Assembly: GCF_017357425.1 (NCBI RefSeq)
Contig: NZ_CP014571.1
Span: 124,001-188,000, forward strand
Length of the DNA stretch: 64,000 bases
Direction: 5' to 3'
Source: Arthrobacter sp. D5-1
GTDB taxonomy: Bacteria; Actinomycetota; Actinomycetes; Actinomycetales; Micrococcaceae
Shown: in pieces, positions 32,919 through 40,635 of the stretch
Layout of the letters: every line of letters begins with the position of its first letter
Position numbering within the stretch: position 1 is the stretch's first letter
Notes under the pieces: model-generated
The model's input: only the letters and a program-made list of their open reading frames with translations
Databases searched by the model: none
What the model was told of the DNA's origin: nothing
Program-made: the position numbers and the translations under genes

Positions 32919-33515
32919 ATGTCAGGAAAAGCAGGCCAAGGCCGGAAATTCAATATCGACGACGCCCTGGAAGCAGCCACTTTGGTCTTCTGGGACAGCG
33001 GATACGAGGGCACCTCCTTGGCGGAGCTCACAAAAGCCATGGGCATCAACCCACCCAGCCTGTATAAGGCCTTCGGCTCCAAGGAAGACCTCTTCTTCTC
33101 CGTCGTGGACCACTACAACGCAACCCACGGAAGCTTCATGTCCACCGCGTTCGCAGAAGAAGAGAGCGGCCTGAAACTCATGCGTCGGCTGCTGATAGAA
33201 GCCGCCGACCACTACCCGTCAAGGACATTCCCGGGAGGCTGTCTGGTGATCAGCTCCGCCGTCGCGGTCACCTCCGCGAACCGCCACGTCGCAGAACGAT
33301 TGTCCAAAATGCGCAACGACAACATCCTGGCCATGGCAGAAGCACTGACCCGGGACCGCGAAGCAGGCCGGATCTCCAAATCCACCGACACCCATGCAAT
33401 GGCAGCCTTCGTCGGCGCGACACTACAAGGAATGAGCCAGCAAGCCCGCGACGGCGCAAGCAATGAGGACCTCCTCCGCATCGCCCACTACGCCATCACC
33501 GCCATCGGGGCCTAA
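32919..33515 (+). CDS. TetR/AcrR-family transcriptional regulator
   Basis: 198 residues from ATG 32919, with GAGAGGACGACG in front. The N-terminal helix-turn-helix is ALEAATLVFWDSGYEGTSLA then ELTKAMGINPPSLYKAFGSK; the C-terminal half is the all-helical ligand domain with GGCLVISSAVAVTSANRHVA, as in the regulators of SDR genes in actinobacteria. An in-frame start at 32835 would add a basic segment with no ribosome site and is rejected. Divergent from the SDR gene. Confidence 0.88.
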   Translation: MSGKAGQGRKFNIDDALEAATLVFWDSGYEGTSLAELTKAMGINPPSLYKAFGSKEDLFFSVVDHYNATHGSFMSTAFAEEESGLKLMRRLLIEAADHYPSRTFPGGCLVISSAVAVTSANRHVAERLSKMRNDNILAMAEALTRDREAGRISKSTDTHAMAAFVGATLQGMSQQARDGASNEDLLRIAHYAITAIGA

Positions 33516-33653
33516 CAAGCGACACGGCCAGACGCCACGCGGCCAGTCCAGACCGCCGGGGTGCAGCAAGGGCGTGAAGCCAGCCCGCCACCACTCTGAA
33601 GAACTCCGGCAACCCGTGAGCGTGTCGGCTTCCTCAGGATCGTCCCAGCCACG

Positions 33654-33677
33654 GTTCCACTTCCAAGGAAGTGGAAC
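33654..33677. repeat. Dispersed near-palindrome, copy 8 (best conserved)
   Basis: GTTCCACTTCC and GGAAGTGGAAC are perfect 11-bp inverted arms around AA. It lies between the TetR gene and the convergent YczE-like gene and marks the right edge of the region where the repeat is found. Confidence 0.85.
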
Positions 33678-33757
33678 GCCTGATCAGACGGTTGGAAGTG
33701 GGTGGACTGCGCCTGCCTCAATAGCCTAAGCGCCGCACCGGCATCTGCGGTTGCTGC

Positions 33758-34387
33758 TCAGGAGGCGGCCGACTTGCTCAGTGGGTTGTCCGGCGAGGGT
33801 TCTCGAGGGCCTGAAGGAACACTGAACAAGGGCATGAGCCACTGAATCAACGGTCCGATCAGAAACGCTTCGGCCACGGTACCGATCCCGAGGGTCCCGC
33901 CCAGCAACCAGCCGGCTGCGGCAACTGTTACCTCGATCAATGTGCGGCAAGTGCGGATTGACCAGCCGGTCCGCTGCGCCAGGCCGGTCATCAGCCCGTC
34001 CCGTGCACCTGGGCCGAAGGAGGCCCCAAGGTAGCAGGCGCTGCCGACGGCCAGGAGCACCAGCCCCCCGGCAAGATAGACGACTTGCCAGAGTAGTCCG
34101 TTGGCTTGAGGAATCAAAGGTATCGACAAGTCGACGAAGGCGCCGATCAACACGGCGTTCGCCAGAGTGCCCCAACCCGGGCGCATCCTCAGGGGGATCC
34201 ATAGGAGGAGCACGAGAAAGCTGACCGCGATGATGACCATTCCGGTGCTGATTCCCGTCAGCCGGCCCAGACCTTGATGAAAGATGTCCCAAGGGGAGAT
34301 TCCAAGTCCAGCTTTGATGAGGACGGCGATGGAAAAGCCGAAGAGTGACAGGCCTGCGAGTAATTGAATGATTCTGCGTACCAACAT
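33758..34387 (-). CDS. YczE/YyaS/YitT-family membrane protein
   Basis: About 209 residues with five or more membrane helices: RRIIQLLAGLSLFGFSIAVL, then KAGLGISPWDIFHQGL, the family signature after helix 1, and later LGASFGPGARDGLM with SIRTCRTLIEVTVA. It has been linked to membrane-bound enzyme assembly in Bacillus, but the general function is unknown. ATG 34387 is chosen for its GGGGAGGC ribosome site; the ORF could begin at 34405. Confidence 0.85.
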   Translation of the reverse strand: MLVRRIIQLLAGLSLFGFSIAVLIKAGLGISPWDIFHQGLGRLTGISTGMVIIAVSFLVLLLWIPLRMRPGWGTLANAVLIGAFVDLSIPLIPQANGLLWQVVYLAGGLVLLAVGSACYLGASFGPGARDGLMTGLAQRTGWSIRTCRTLIEVTVAAAGWLLGGTLGIGTVAEAFLIGPLIQWLMPLFSVPSGPREPSPDNPLSKSAAS

Positions 34388-34471
34388 CACACCAGCCTCC
34401 CCCAAACTGGCTCTGAAATATGTAGCCAGTTTGGACCTCTGGCTACCTCCAGATTCACGCCCCTGTGGATC

Positions 34472-36316
34472 TCATAAGGCACCCGTATGCCTGTCAGCGG
34501 TTGAAACCTCGGGAGCCGTGTTCGCGTGGGACATCCCCTTGATCAGGCCCACCAGGGCGTTGCCATGCGTCAGTTGAGGATGGTGCCCGGCGCCCGTCAC
34601 CGTGATCAGCTCAACATTTGGAAGTGACTCGAGCTGCTCAACTGCTCCTGGGGTGATGGGGTCCTCGCTTCCCACGATGATGCGGACCGGGCCGCTGAAA
34701 CGCCCCAGCGCTTCCCGTAGTTCAGCACGCCATTGCTTGGAGCCCGCCAGGGCGAGATGCTTGGCCACCCTCTTGGCGCTGCTTCGCTTGAGGTCACTGA
34801 GGCTGGACGTGAGAGCAGCGGCGCTGGCTTCTGATCCGGTCAGCTGGCGTGACAGCCGTGCGGCGTCAATGTGTCGCAAGTAGGTGGATGCCAGCGGCCA
34901 TAGTTTGGCCGAAATACCCATCGGGGCTTGAAGGAAGAACGGTGCGATCACCGTGAGGGACTTGACCTGTGCCGGGAGCTGGTCAGCCGCCAATACTGCC
35001 GCGGCCGCACCAATGGAGTGGCCGATGAGGTCAACGGGTTCGCCGTCCAGTAGAGCTGGCAGCCACTGTTCCCAGTCCTGAACGCCTGTTCCACTGCTGA
35101 GGCCGAGTCCGGGCAGGTCGACGACACGCGCGCCGATGCCCGACGCCACGTCGGCCCACGTGTCTGCATTGACCGGCAAGCCGGGAAGGACAACACGGCT
35201 GGATCCGGGTACGCCGAGCTCGAATGTGCGCAGACCGCCGACGTCGACGAATCGACGACCGTCAGACATGTTGGCGCCAAACCGATGAGCGGCCAGATGG
35301 TCGGCCCACCGCTCCACGGACACCAGAACATCCGGCATCTGAATCCCGTGTTTGTGGGCGAACTCGACGGCGGACTCTGTCGGATAGCGGTCGGCGGACA
35401 TGAAGGTGAGCGTCTCGGGATCCGCTTTGGTGATCCGCTGCGGGAGCCGCTTGATGATCCCGATCGGCATCCTTAGCCGTGGGACGTTGACGCCGAGGTG
35501 CCGGCCGACATGGGTCAGGAGGTCTGCCAGCGGCGGGGTGGCGTCGTCGAGAATCCAATACGCCTTGCCTGCAGCAGCAGGATCGACCGCTGCTGCCGTC
35601 ATGAAGGCTGCCAGATAGTCGACCGTGACCACCGGGAGGAACGTCGAGCCGTTTCCGGGCAGTGCGGCTACGGTGCCTTGCCAAATCTGCTCGATGGTCG
35701 TGGCCAGCCCGATAAGCTGGTCGGACTCCCCGGTCACGCTGTCGCCGATCAGGCTGGAGGGATTGACGATGGTCCAAGGCACCCCACCCTCCAGGGCCCG
35801 GGCCTGGAAGATGGCGTCGGATTCCACCTTGGAGGCTTCGTAGGCGCCAAGTTCCTTGTAGACCGCTGCGCGGTGGTCCTCTGACCATGGAACGGTTTTA
35901 GGGTCCTGTCCGCCGACGCGGTAGCCCGACACGTGGACGACGCGCTGCAGGTTGGGGAGGTCCCCGGCGAAGTCGATCAGCTTCTCGACGATGCCGACGT
36001 TCGCACTGCGTGCCTCTTGGGCGGTCATTCCGAATCGGTAGGACCCGGCGCAGTTGTGGATCTCGGTGATGGACGGGAATGCCGAGGGCCCGCCCGGGAT
36101 GATCTCGGGAGCATCGAAGTCGACAATGGTCGTTCTGATGCTCCGTGTCAGACCATGCTCCTTGGCCCATCGCTCGACACCCGCTCCGGACTCGGCGGTC
36201 CGAACTGCCGCTGTGACGTTCGCGCCAGCTTTGGCGAGGGACAGGACGAGGTGTCGGCCGACCATTCCTGATGCCCCGAAGACCAGGGCGTGACGGGGGT
36301 TTTCGTGAGGCGTCAT
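34472..36316 (-). CDS. Fusion of an extended SDR (epimerase-like) and an alpha/beta hydrolase
   Basis: 614 residues. Residues 1-350 form an extended SDR: VFGASGMVGRHLVLSLAKAG cofactor motif, FPSITEIHNCAGSYRFG and the YEASKVESD Tyr-Lys pair, as in thioester-reductase-like domains. Residues about 365-600 are an alpha/beta hydrolase: VVLPGLPVNADTW, nucleophile in IGHSIGAAAAV, catalytic Asp in GSEDPITPG and His in GAGHHPQLTHG. The two activities on one chain suggest sequential action on one hydrophobic substrate, perhaps an ester or lactone. The start overlaps the TetR stop in an ATGA, so regulator and enzyme form one operon. Confidence 0.85.
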   Translation of the reverse strand: MTPHENPRHALVFGASGMVGRHLVLSLAKAGANVTAAVRTAESGAGVERWAKEHGLTRSIRTTIVDFDAPEIIPGGPSAFPSITEIHNCAGSYRFGMTAQEARSANVGIVEKLIDFAGDLPNLQRVVHVSGYRVGGQDPKTVPWSEDHRAAVYKELGAYEASKVESDAIFQARALEGGVPWTIVNPSSLIGDSVTGESDQLIGLATTIEQIWQGTVAALPGNGSTFLPVVTVDYLAAFMTAAAVDPAAAGKAYWILDDATPPLADLLTHVGRHLGVNVPRLRMPIGIIKRLPQRITKADPETLTFMSADRYPTESAVEFAHKHGIQMPDVLVSVERWADHLAAHRFGANMSDGRRFVDVGGLRTFELGVPGSSRVVLPGLPVNADTWADVASGIGARVVDLPGLGLSSGTGVQDWEQWLPALLDGEPVDLIGHSIGAAAAVLAADQLPAQVKSLTVIAPFFLQAPMGISAKLWPLASTYLRHIDAARLSRQLTGSEASAAALTSSLSDLKRSSAKRVAKHLALAGSKQWRAELREALGRFSGPVRIIVGSEDPITPGAVEQLESLPNVELITVTGAGHHPQLTHGNALVGLIKGMSHANTAPEVSTADRHTGAL

Positions 36317-36912
36317 CGTGTCCCGCCAACGGTCTTGCAGCGCTGGTTGATGAGTTCCGCCACGACGTCAGCGGCCGATAACAGGGGTTGGGTGCTTTGC
36401 ATGGCGCGGGAGACGATCACCGCCCCCTCAATCGTCGATACAACAACAGTTGCCAGAGACCGGGCTTCCTTGGCGTCAACGCCGCTGGCCTCGAGGAGCG
36501 CGGACGTCGGGGCGATCCACGCCTCGAAGGCAGCGGCACACGCCTGTCTCAGCCGCTCACTCTCTGCGCCCATCTCCAGGGTGACCACGGAAACCGGGCA
36601 ACCCAGTCGGAAGTTGCTCTCGCTGACGATGGTGGCCAGAGCCTCGATCGCGGCCCGGGCAGCCTCAGCCGCGCTGCCGGCGGAAGTTGCTGCCTCCGCA
36701 ATGAGCGTTTCGAACTGTTTCGCGGCGAGCTCGACCGCTGCGATGCCCAGGCCCTCCTTCCCGTCGGGGAAGTGGAAATAGATGGACCCCTTGGGAGCTG
36801 CGGCGTGTTCGATCACAGCATTCAGCCCCGTGCCGCTGTAACCGCTGGTCTGGATGAGCTGGAGCATTGACTCTGCCAGCCGTGCTTTTGTCATGTTTCC
36901 TTTTGAGGCCAT
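36313..36912 (-). CDS. TetR-family transcriptional regulator (LmrA/YxaF type)
   Basis: 199 residues from ATG 36912 (MASKGNMTK). N-terminal helix-turn-helix ESMLQLIQTSGYSGTGLNAV then AAPKGSIYFHFPDGKEGLG, which is the LmrA/YxaF subgroup; C-terminal ligand domain includes RLGCPVSVVTLEMGAE. A further 36 codons upstream are in frame but rich in Tyr and Lys and have no ribosome site. It probably represses itself and the fusion enzyme overlapping its 3' end. Confidence 0.88.
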   Translation of the reverse strand: MASKGNMTKARLAESMLQLIQTSGYSGTGLNAVIEHAAAPKGSIYFHFPDGKEGLGIAAVELAAKQFETLIAEAATSAGSAAEAARAAIEALATIVSESNFRLGCPVSVVTLEMGAESERLRQACAAAFEAWIAPTSALLEASGVDAKEARSLATVVVSTIEGAVIVSRAMQSTQPLLSAADVVAELINQRCKTVGGTR

Positions 36913-36977
36913 GAAGAAATAATAGACTGGTCTACATATTTTGCAAACACTCAAGAAGCCAGTCTTCGTGAAACGCC

Positions 36978-37022
36978 AAGTGCCGCCGTCGTACTTCTTG
37001 TAAAAGTACGACGGCGGCACTT
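36978..37022. terminator. Hairpin terminator
   Basis: AAGTGCCGCCGTCGTACTT (36978-36996) pairs perfectly over 19 bp with AAGTACGACGGCGGCACTT (37004-37022). It follows the PfpI-like gene on the minus strand. Confidence 0.8.
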
Positions 37023-37044
37023 GCCGTATGGGGGTCGGTGACCG

Positions 37045-37611
37045 CTAAGCGGTCTGCCCGGCGTGCTGGCCCTCGGAGATCTCCTCGACCACCTTGGCGT
37101 TGAACGCGGGGAGGTCGTCCGGGGTGCGGCTGGTGACCAAGCCCTGGTCCACCACCACTTCCTCGTCGGTCCAGTTGGCGCCGGCATTCTTCAAATCCGT
37201 CTGGAGTGTGTGATACGAGGTGACGTTGCGGCCCTTGATCACGCCGGCGTCGATGAGAATCCACGGGCCGTGGCAGATGGATGCCACCGGCTTGTGCTGC
37301 TCAAAGAAGGCTCGAGTGAAGTTCTGCGCATCTTTGTCGACGCGGAGATGATCGGCGTTCACGACGCCGCCCGGAAGAACCAGTGCGTCAAATTCGGAGG
37401 CATCCGCGTCGGCGACTGCGAGGTCGACGTCGAACGTGTCACCCTTTTCCACGCCGTTAAAGCCCTGGAGCTTTCCCTTGGAGGGAGCTACGAGGGTGGA
37501 CTCGCCGCCGGCATCCTTGACCGCCTGCCATGGGCTGGTGAGTTCCACCTGCTCCACGCCGTCCGTCAAGAGGAATGCGACCTTCTTGCCTGCGATGTTG
37601 TGTTCTGACAT
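37045..37611 (-). CDS. DJ-1/PfpI-family protein (type 1 glutamine amidotransferase-like)
   Basis: 188 residues. KVAFLLTDGVEQVELTSPW opens the fold; DALVLPGGVVNADHLR and ASICHGPWILIDAG hold the nucleophile-elbow Cys near residue 118, followed by GRNVTSYHTL. This is the PfpI/YhbO subgroup, linked to stress protection by deglycase or glyoxalase-type chemistry, although the reaction is debated. Single gene with its own terminator. Confidence 0.9.
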   Translation of the reverse strand: MSEHNIAGKKVAFLLTDGVEQVELTSPWQAVKDAGGESTLVAPSKGKLQGFNGVEKGDTFDVDLAVADADASEFDALVLPGGVVNADHLRVDKDAQNFTRAFFEQHKPVASICHGPWILIDAGVIKGRNVTSYHTLQTDLKNAGANWTDEEVVVDQGLVTSRTPDDLPAFNAKVVEEISEGQHAGQTA

Positions 37612-37803
37612 TGTTCCTCCTCCATTGCGCGGCGGGGTGCTTTTTAAGCGCGGGCCGCCACTGTGAGAGTTGTTTGTCTGACCTGCTCAAGCCTAGGGAA
37701 TCCAGCTTTACTAAGCAAGCTGACTAATTTGCCGTCGCATCCGCTACTTGCTTACGTATCGAATATCGATAGAATCAGGTTGTTGTTCGATAAAGGAGTG
37801 TCC

Positions 37804-38295
37804 ATGGGAAAGCTGACGATCCTCGCCCTGCGCATAGTGATCGCGATGGTATTGGCGGGTTCGCTGTTCGTGCAGGTACGGATGGTGCCCCTGCTTTCCA
37901 ACGACCTAGTGGAGGCGGGTGCGCCTGATGGGCCGCGGATTGCGTTGCTGGTCATCGTGGTCCTGGGAATTCTGTGTGTCCAGGTGGTTGCGGTCTGTGT
38001 GTGGCGGCTGCTGACGATGGTGCGGCGTGGGACGGTCTTTTCGCACGGAGCGTTCCGTTTTGTGGACGTGATTTTTGGTGCCATCGCTGCCGCAGCAGTG
38101 CTGATGTTTGGCATCGCAGTGATCCTGGCGCCCGGCGATATCGCACCGGGAGTCGTCATGCTGATCTGTGGCGCAGCGTTGATGATCGGGGGAGTGGCGC
38201 TGTTGGTGCTGGTGCTGCGGACCCTCCTTGCGCAGGCCGTGGCCCGGGACGTTGAGGCGGCCGGGTTGCGGGCCGAGCTCGACGAGGTGATTTGA
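37804..38295 (+). CDS. DUF2975 membrane protein
   Basis: 163 residues from ATG 37804 with AAAGGAG upstream. Four membrane helices are visible (LRIVIAMVLAGSLFVQVRMV, then IALLVIVVLGILCVQVVAVC, and two in the second half), ending in a charged tail (ARDVEAAGLRAELDEVI). It overlaps the XRE regulator by one base (TGATG). This pair, DUF2975 with a YozG-type regulator, is common in Gram-positives and its function is unknown. Confidence 0.85.
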   Translation: MGKLTILALRIVIAMVLAGSLFVQVRMVPLLSNDLVEAGAPDGPRIALLVIVVLGILCVQVVAVCVWRLLTMVRRGTVFSHGAFRFVDVIFGAIAAAAVLMFGIAVILAPGDIAPGVVMLICGAALMIGGVALLVLVLRTLLAQAVARDVEAAGLRAELDEVI

Positions 38296-38582
38296 TGCCG
38301 ATCATCGTGGACATCGATGTCATGCTGGCCAAGCGCAAAATGCCCGTCGGGGTGCTCGCCGAGAAGGTAGGCATCACCCCGGCGAACTTGGCCGTACTCA
38401 AGAACGGTCGTGCCAAAGCCGTGCGTTTTACTACGCTCGAAGCGCTGTGTGAGGTGCTGGAGTGCCAGCCGGGGGACCTGCTGCGGTGGGAGTCTGATGA
38501 TCGCTCGCATACCGCAACCCCATCTGCCGGCGGGCCTCATCCAGCAGTTCCATCGACCCAACCGACTCCGCTGGAGTCATGA
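38295..38582 (+). CDS. YozG-type XRE helix-turn-helix regulator
   Basis: 95 residues. The compact helix-turn-helix is MLAKRKMPVGVLAEKVGITP through NLAVLKNGRAKAVRFTTLEAL, ending CEVLECQPGDLLRWE near residue 67, as in YozG. The last 25 or so residues (Thr/Pro/His-rich) are extra, and that part overlaps the 3' end of the convergent oxidoreductase gene by about 150 bp; the regulator may thus be read through by the opposing transcript. Coupled to the DUF2975 gene. Confidence 0.82.
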   Translation: MPIIVDIDVMLAKRKMPVGVLAEKVGITPANLAVLKNGRAKAVRFTTLEALCEVLECQPGDLLRWESDDRSHTATPSAGGPHPAVPSTQPTPLES

Positions 38583-39540
38583 ACGGGCTCTCGGTCAGCC
38601 CGGATTGCAGGCAACGCGTCACCTCACGCAGCTCGTAACTGAATCCGTGTCCGAGCACCTCGAATTTCTCCGTCCGCGGCGTGCCGATGCGTGACTGAAT
38701 AGTGAGTTCGGCCGGATTGAAAAGCGGAGCAGAGGACCGCAACCAACCTTCCGTGCCTCCCACTGTTATTACACTGGGGCATTCCGCGCCGATGGAGGTG
38801 ATCAGCTGCGCCTGCGCGCCGCTCTGGTAGTTCAAGGTGAGGGAGTTCTGCAGGTCCACCCCCTCAGGAGTCAGGACTCCGGTGGCGACCATGTTTCGGG
38901 GCTCACCGAAAACTCCCAGCGCCCACGTCAGTGGATACACGGCGAGGTCCAGCAACGCTCCACCGCCTGCGGCCGGGTCCCAGATCCGCGCTGTGGGATC
39001 GAAGGCGGGCACGAAACCGAGGTCAGCCTGGAGCCAGCGCGGCTCCCCGATCTCCCCCGACTGCAAAATTTCGACCGCGCGGCAGAAACTGGGCAGGAAC
39101 CGGGTCCACACTGCCTCCATCAGGAATAGTCCACGATCCCGGGCGAGATCCGCCAACTCCTGTGCCTGTACGGCGTTCATGGCGATGGGCTTTTCGCACA
39201 GGACATGCTTCCCCGCCGTCAGCGCGGCCAACGCGACAGCATGATGCTGCGCATGAGGTGTGGCGATGTAGACGACGTCGACGGCGGGATCGGCCAGCAG
39301 CCGTTCATAGCCCGGCGTATCTCCGACATCCGAATAAGACGCTGCAAAGCCGAACTTCCCGGCAAAGCTGTGGGCCGACGCCTCCGAGCGCGAACTGACC
39401 GCCTGGAGAACGGCGTCCTCCAAGAGCGCGAGGTCTTGCACCACGCGTAAGGCGATGGAGCCCGTGGCCACAACTCCCCAGCGGATGGGACGGCCTGTCG
39501 CGACGGAAGGCGCGACGGTGCTGACGGGAGCAGGAAGCAT
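38431..39540 (-). CDS. Gfo/Idh/MocA-family oxidoreductase
   Basis: 369 residues from ATG 39540. N-terminal Rossmann domain RWGVVATGSIALRVVQDLAL, then VYIATPHAQHHAVALAALTA and CEKPIAMNAVQAQELADL (the family EKP motif), and a C-terminal alpha/beta domain with GGGALLDLAVYPLTWALG. It acts on sugars or sugar derivatives with NAD(P). It lies 30 bp downstream of the LacI-type regulator in the beta-glucoside operon, so it may process a product of that uptake system. Confidence 0.85.
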   Translation of the reverse strand: MLPAPVSTVAPSVATGRPIRWGVVATGSIALRVVQDLALLEDAVLQAVSSRSEASAHSFAGKFGFAASYSDVGDTPGYERLLADPAVDVVYIATPHAQHHAVALAALTAGKHVLCEKPIAMNAVQAQELADLARDRGLFLMEAVWTRFLPSFCRAVEILQSGEIGEPRWLQADLGFVPAFDPTARIWDPAAGGGALLDLAVYPLTWALGVFGEPRNMVATGVLTPEGVDLQNSLTLNYQSGAQAQLITSIGAECPSVITVGGTEGWLRSSAPLFNPAELTIQSRIGTPRTEKFEVLGHGFSYELREVTRCLQSGLTESPFMTPAESVGSMELLDEARRQMGLRYASDHQTPTAAGPPAGTPAPHTALRA

Positions 39541-39570
39541 GGAAGAGCCTTTCAAGGCAAGGGCTAAAAG

Positions 39571-40590
39571 CTAGACGGAATCGCGGATCACGATCGACGT
39601 TGGCATCCTGTTGACGCGTTCCGCCGGCTTGCCCTCGATCAGGTGAACCAGGGTCTCGGCCATTTTCTTGCCGAGTTCAACAATCGGGTGATGCACGGTG
39701 GTGAGGGCGGGGGTGACGGAGGTGGCAAAGGAATCGTCATCAAAACCCACGACGGCGATGTCCTCCGGGATGCGAAGACCCCGGCCTTGGATGGCGGTGT
39801 AGGCGCCGGCAGCCATCTGGTCGTTCGCTGCAAAAACGGCGTCAACAGGCACGCCGCGGTCCAACAATCGATGCATGGCTTTGGCGCCCGAGGCCAACGT
39901 GAAGTCGCCCTCCTCCACCAAACTTTCGCCAAGACCGGCTTCCCGCACGGCGGTCCTCCACCCCGCCAGGCGATCCAGGCCCGGGGGCATATCTTGCGGA
40001 CCGGCAATAGTTGCAACGTTCTTTCGGCCGCTCTGGGTCAGTAGACGCGTGACCTCGTAGGCCGCTTGTTCGTTGGCAACATCCACGTAATAGCTTTCCT
40101 TGCCACCTACCAAGGGGCGTCCTGCGAACACCATGGGAAGGGACCCCGAGAGGTGCGTCCAGGAGTTGTCGCCGCTGTGGTGCGACACCACCAGGACGCC
40201 GTCCACGTTGCCTCCGAGCAAGAAGCTGCGGGTTTTCTCCGGCTTCGACTCAGAGGAGATCACCATGTTCAGGGTGTACTCCGTGTCGGTGAGATACAAG
40301 GCGATGCCCTGCACCACCGAGGCGAAGAACGGATCCGCGAAGACCTTGGATGTCGACTCCGGAACGATGAGCGTGACCGCGTTTGCCCTCCGTTTGGCCA
40401 AGGAACGGGCAGCACGGTTGGGCGTGTAGTCGAGTGCGAGGATGGCTTTCCTCACGGACTGCGCCATTTCCGGGTCCACACTGGGGCTGTCGTTGACCAC
40501 GCGGGACACGGTGGCCCGCGACACCCCGGCCAAGGCAGCCACCATTTCAAGGGTGGGTACCGGCCGGGGGCCGCTGGTGTCCTGCGTCAT
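39571..40590 (-). CDS. LacI-family regulator, CebR-like
   Basis: 339 residues. The N-terminal helix-turn-helix is TLEMVAALAGVSRATVSRVV, with the hinge ALDYTPNRAARSLAKRRA; the periplasmic-binding-like ligand domain follows, with ADPFFASVVQGIALYL, FAANDQMAAGAY and VVGFDDDSFATS. Placed between the beta-glucosidase and the oxidoreductase. Two 14-bp palindromes (AGAGAGCGCTCTCT) at the operon promoter resemble the CebR box known from Streptomyces, so this protein probably represses the operon until a cello-oligosaccharide is bound. Confidence 0.9.
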   Translation of the reverse strand: MTQDTSGPRPVPTLEMVAALAGVSRATVSRVVNDSPSVDPEMAQSVRKAILALDYTPNRAARSLAKRRANAVTLIVPESTSKVFADPFFASVVQGIALYLTDTEYTLNMVISSESKPEKTRSFLLGGNVDGVLVVSHHSGDNSWTHLSGSLPMVFAGRPLVGGKESYYVDVANEQAAYEVTRLLTQSGRKNVATIAGPQDMPPGLDRLAGWRTAVREAGLGESLVEEGDFTLASGAKAMHRLLDRGVPVDAVFAANDQMAAGAYTAIQGRGLRIPEDIAVVGFDDDSFATSVTPALTTVHHPIVELGKKMAETLVHLIEGKPAERVNRMPTSIVIRDSV

Positions 40591-40635
40591 GGTCATCTCC
40601 GGAACGTAAGAAAAAGTATGCCTCTGAAGGCTACT

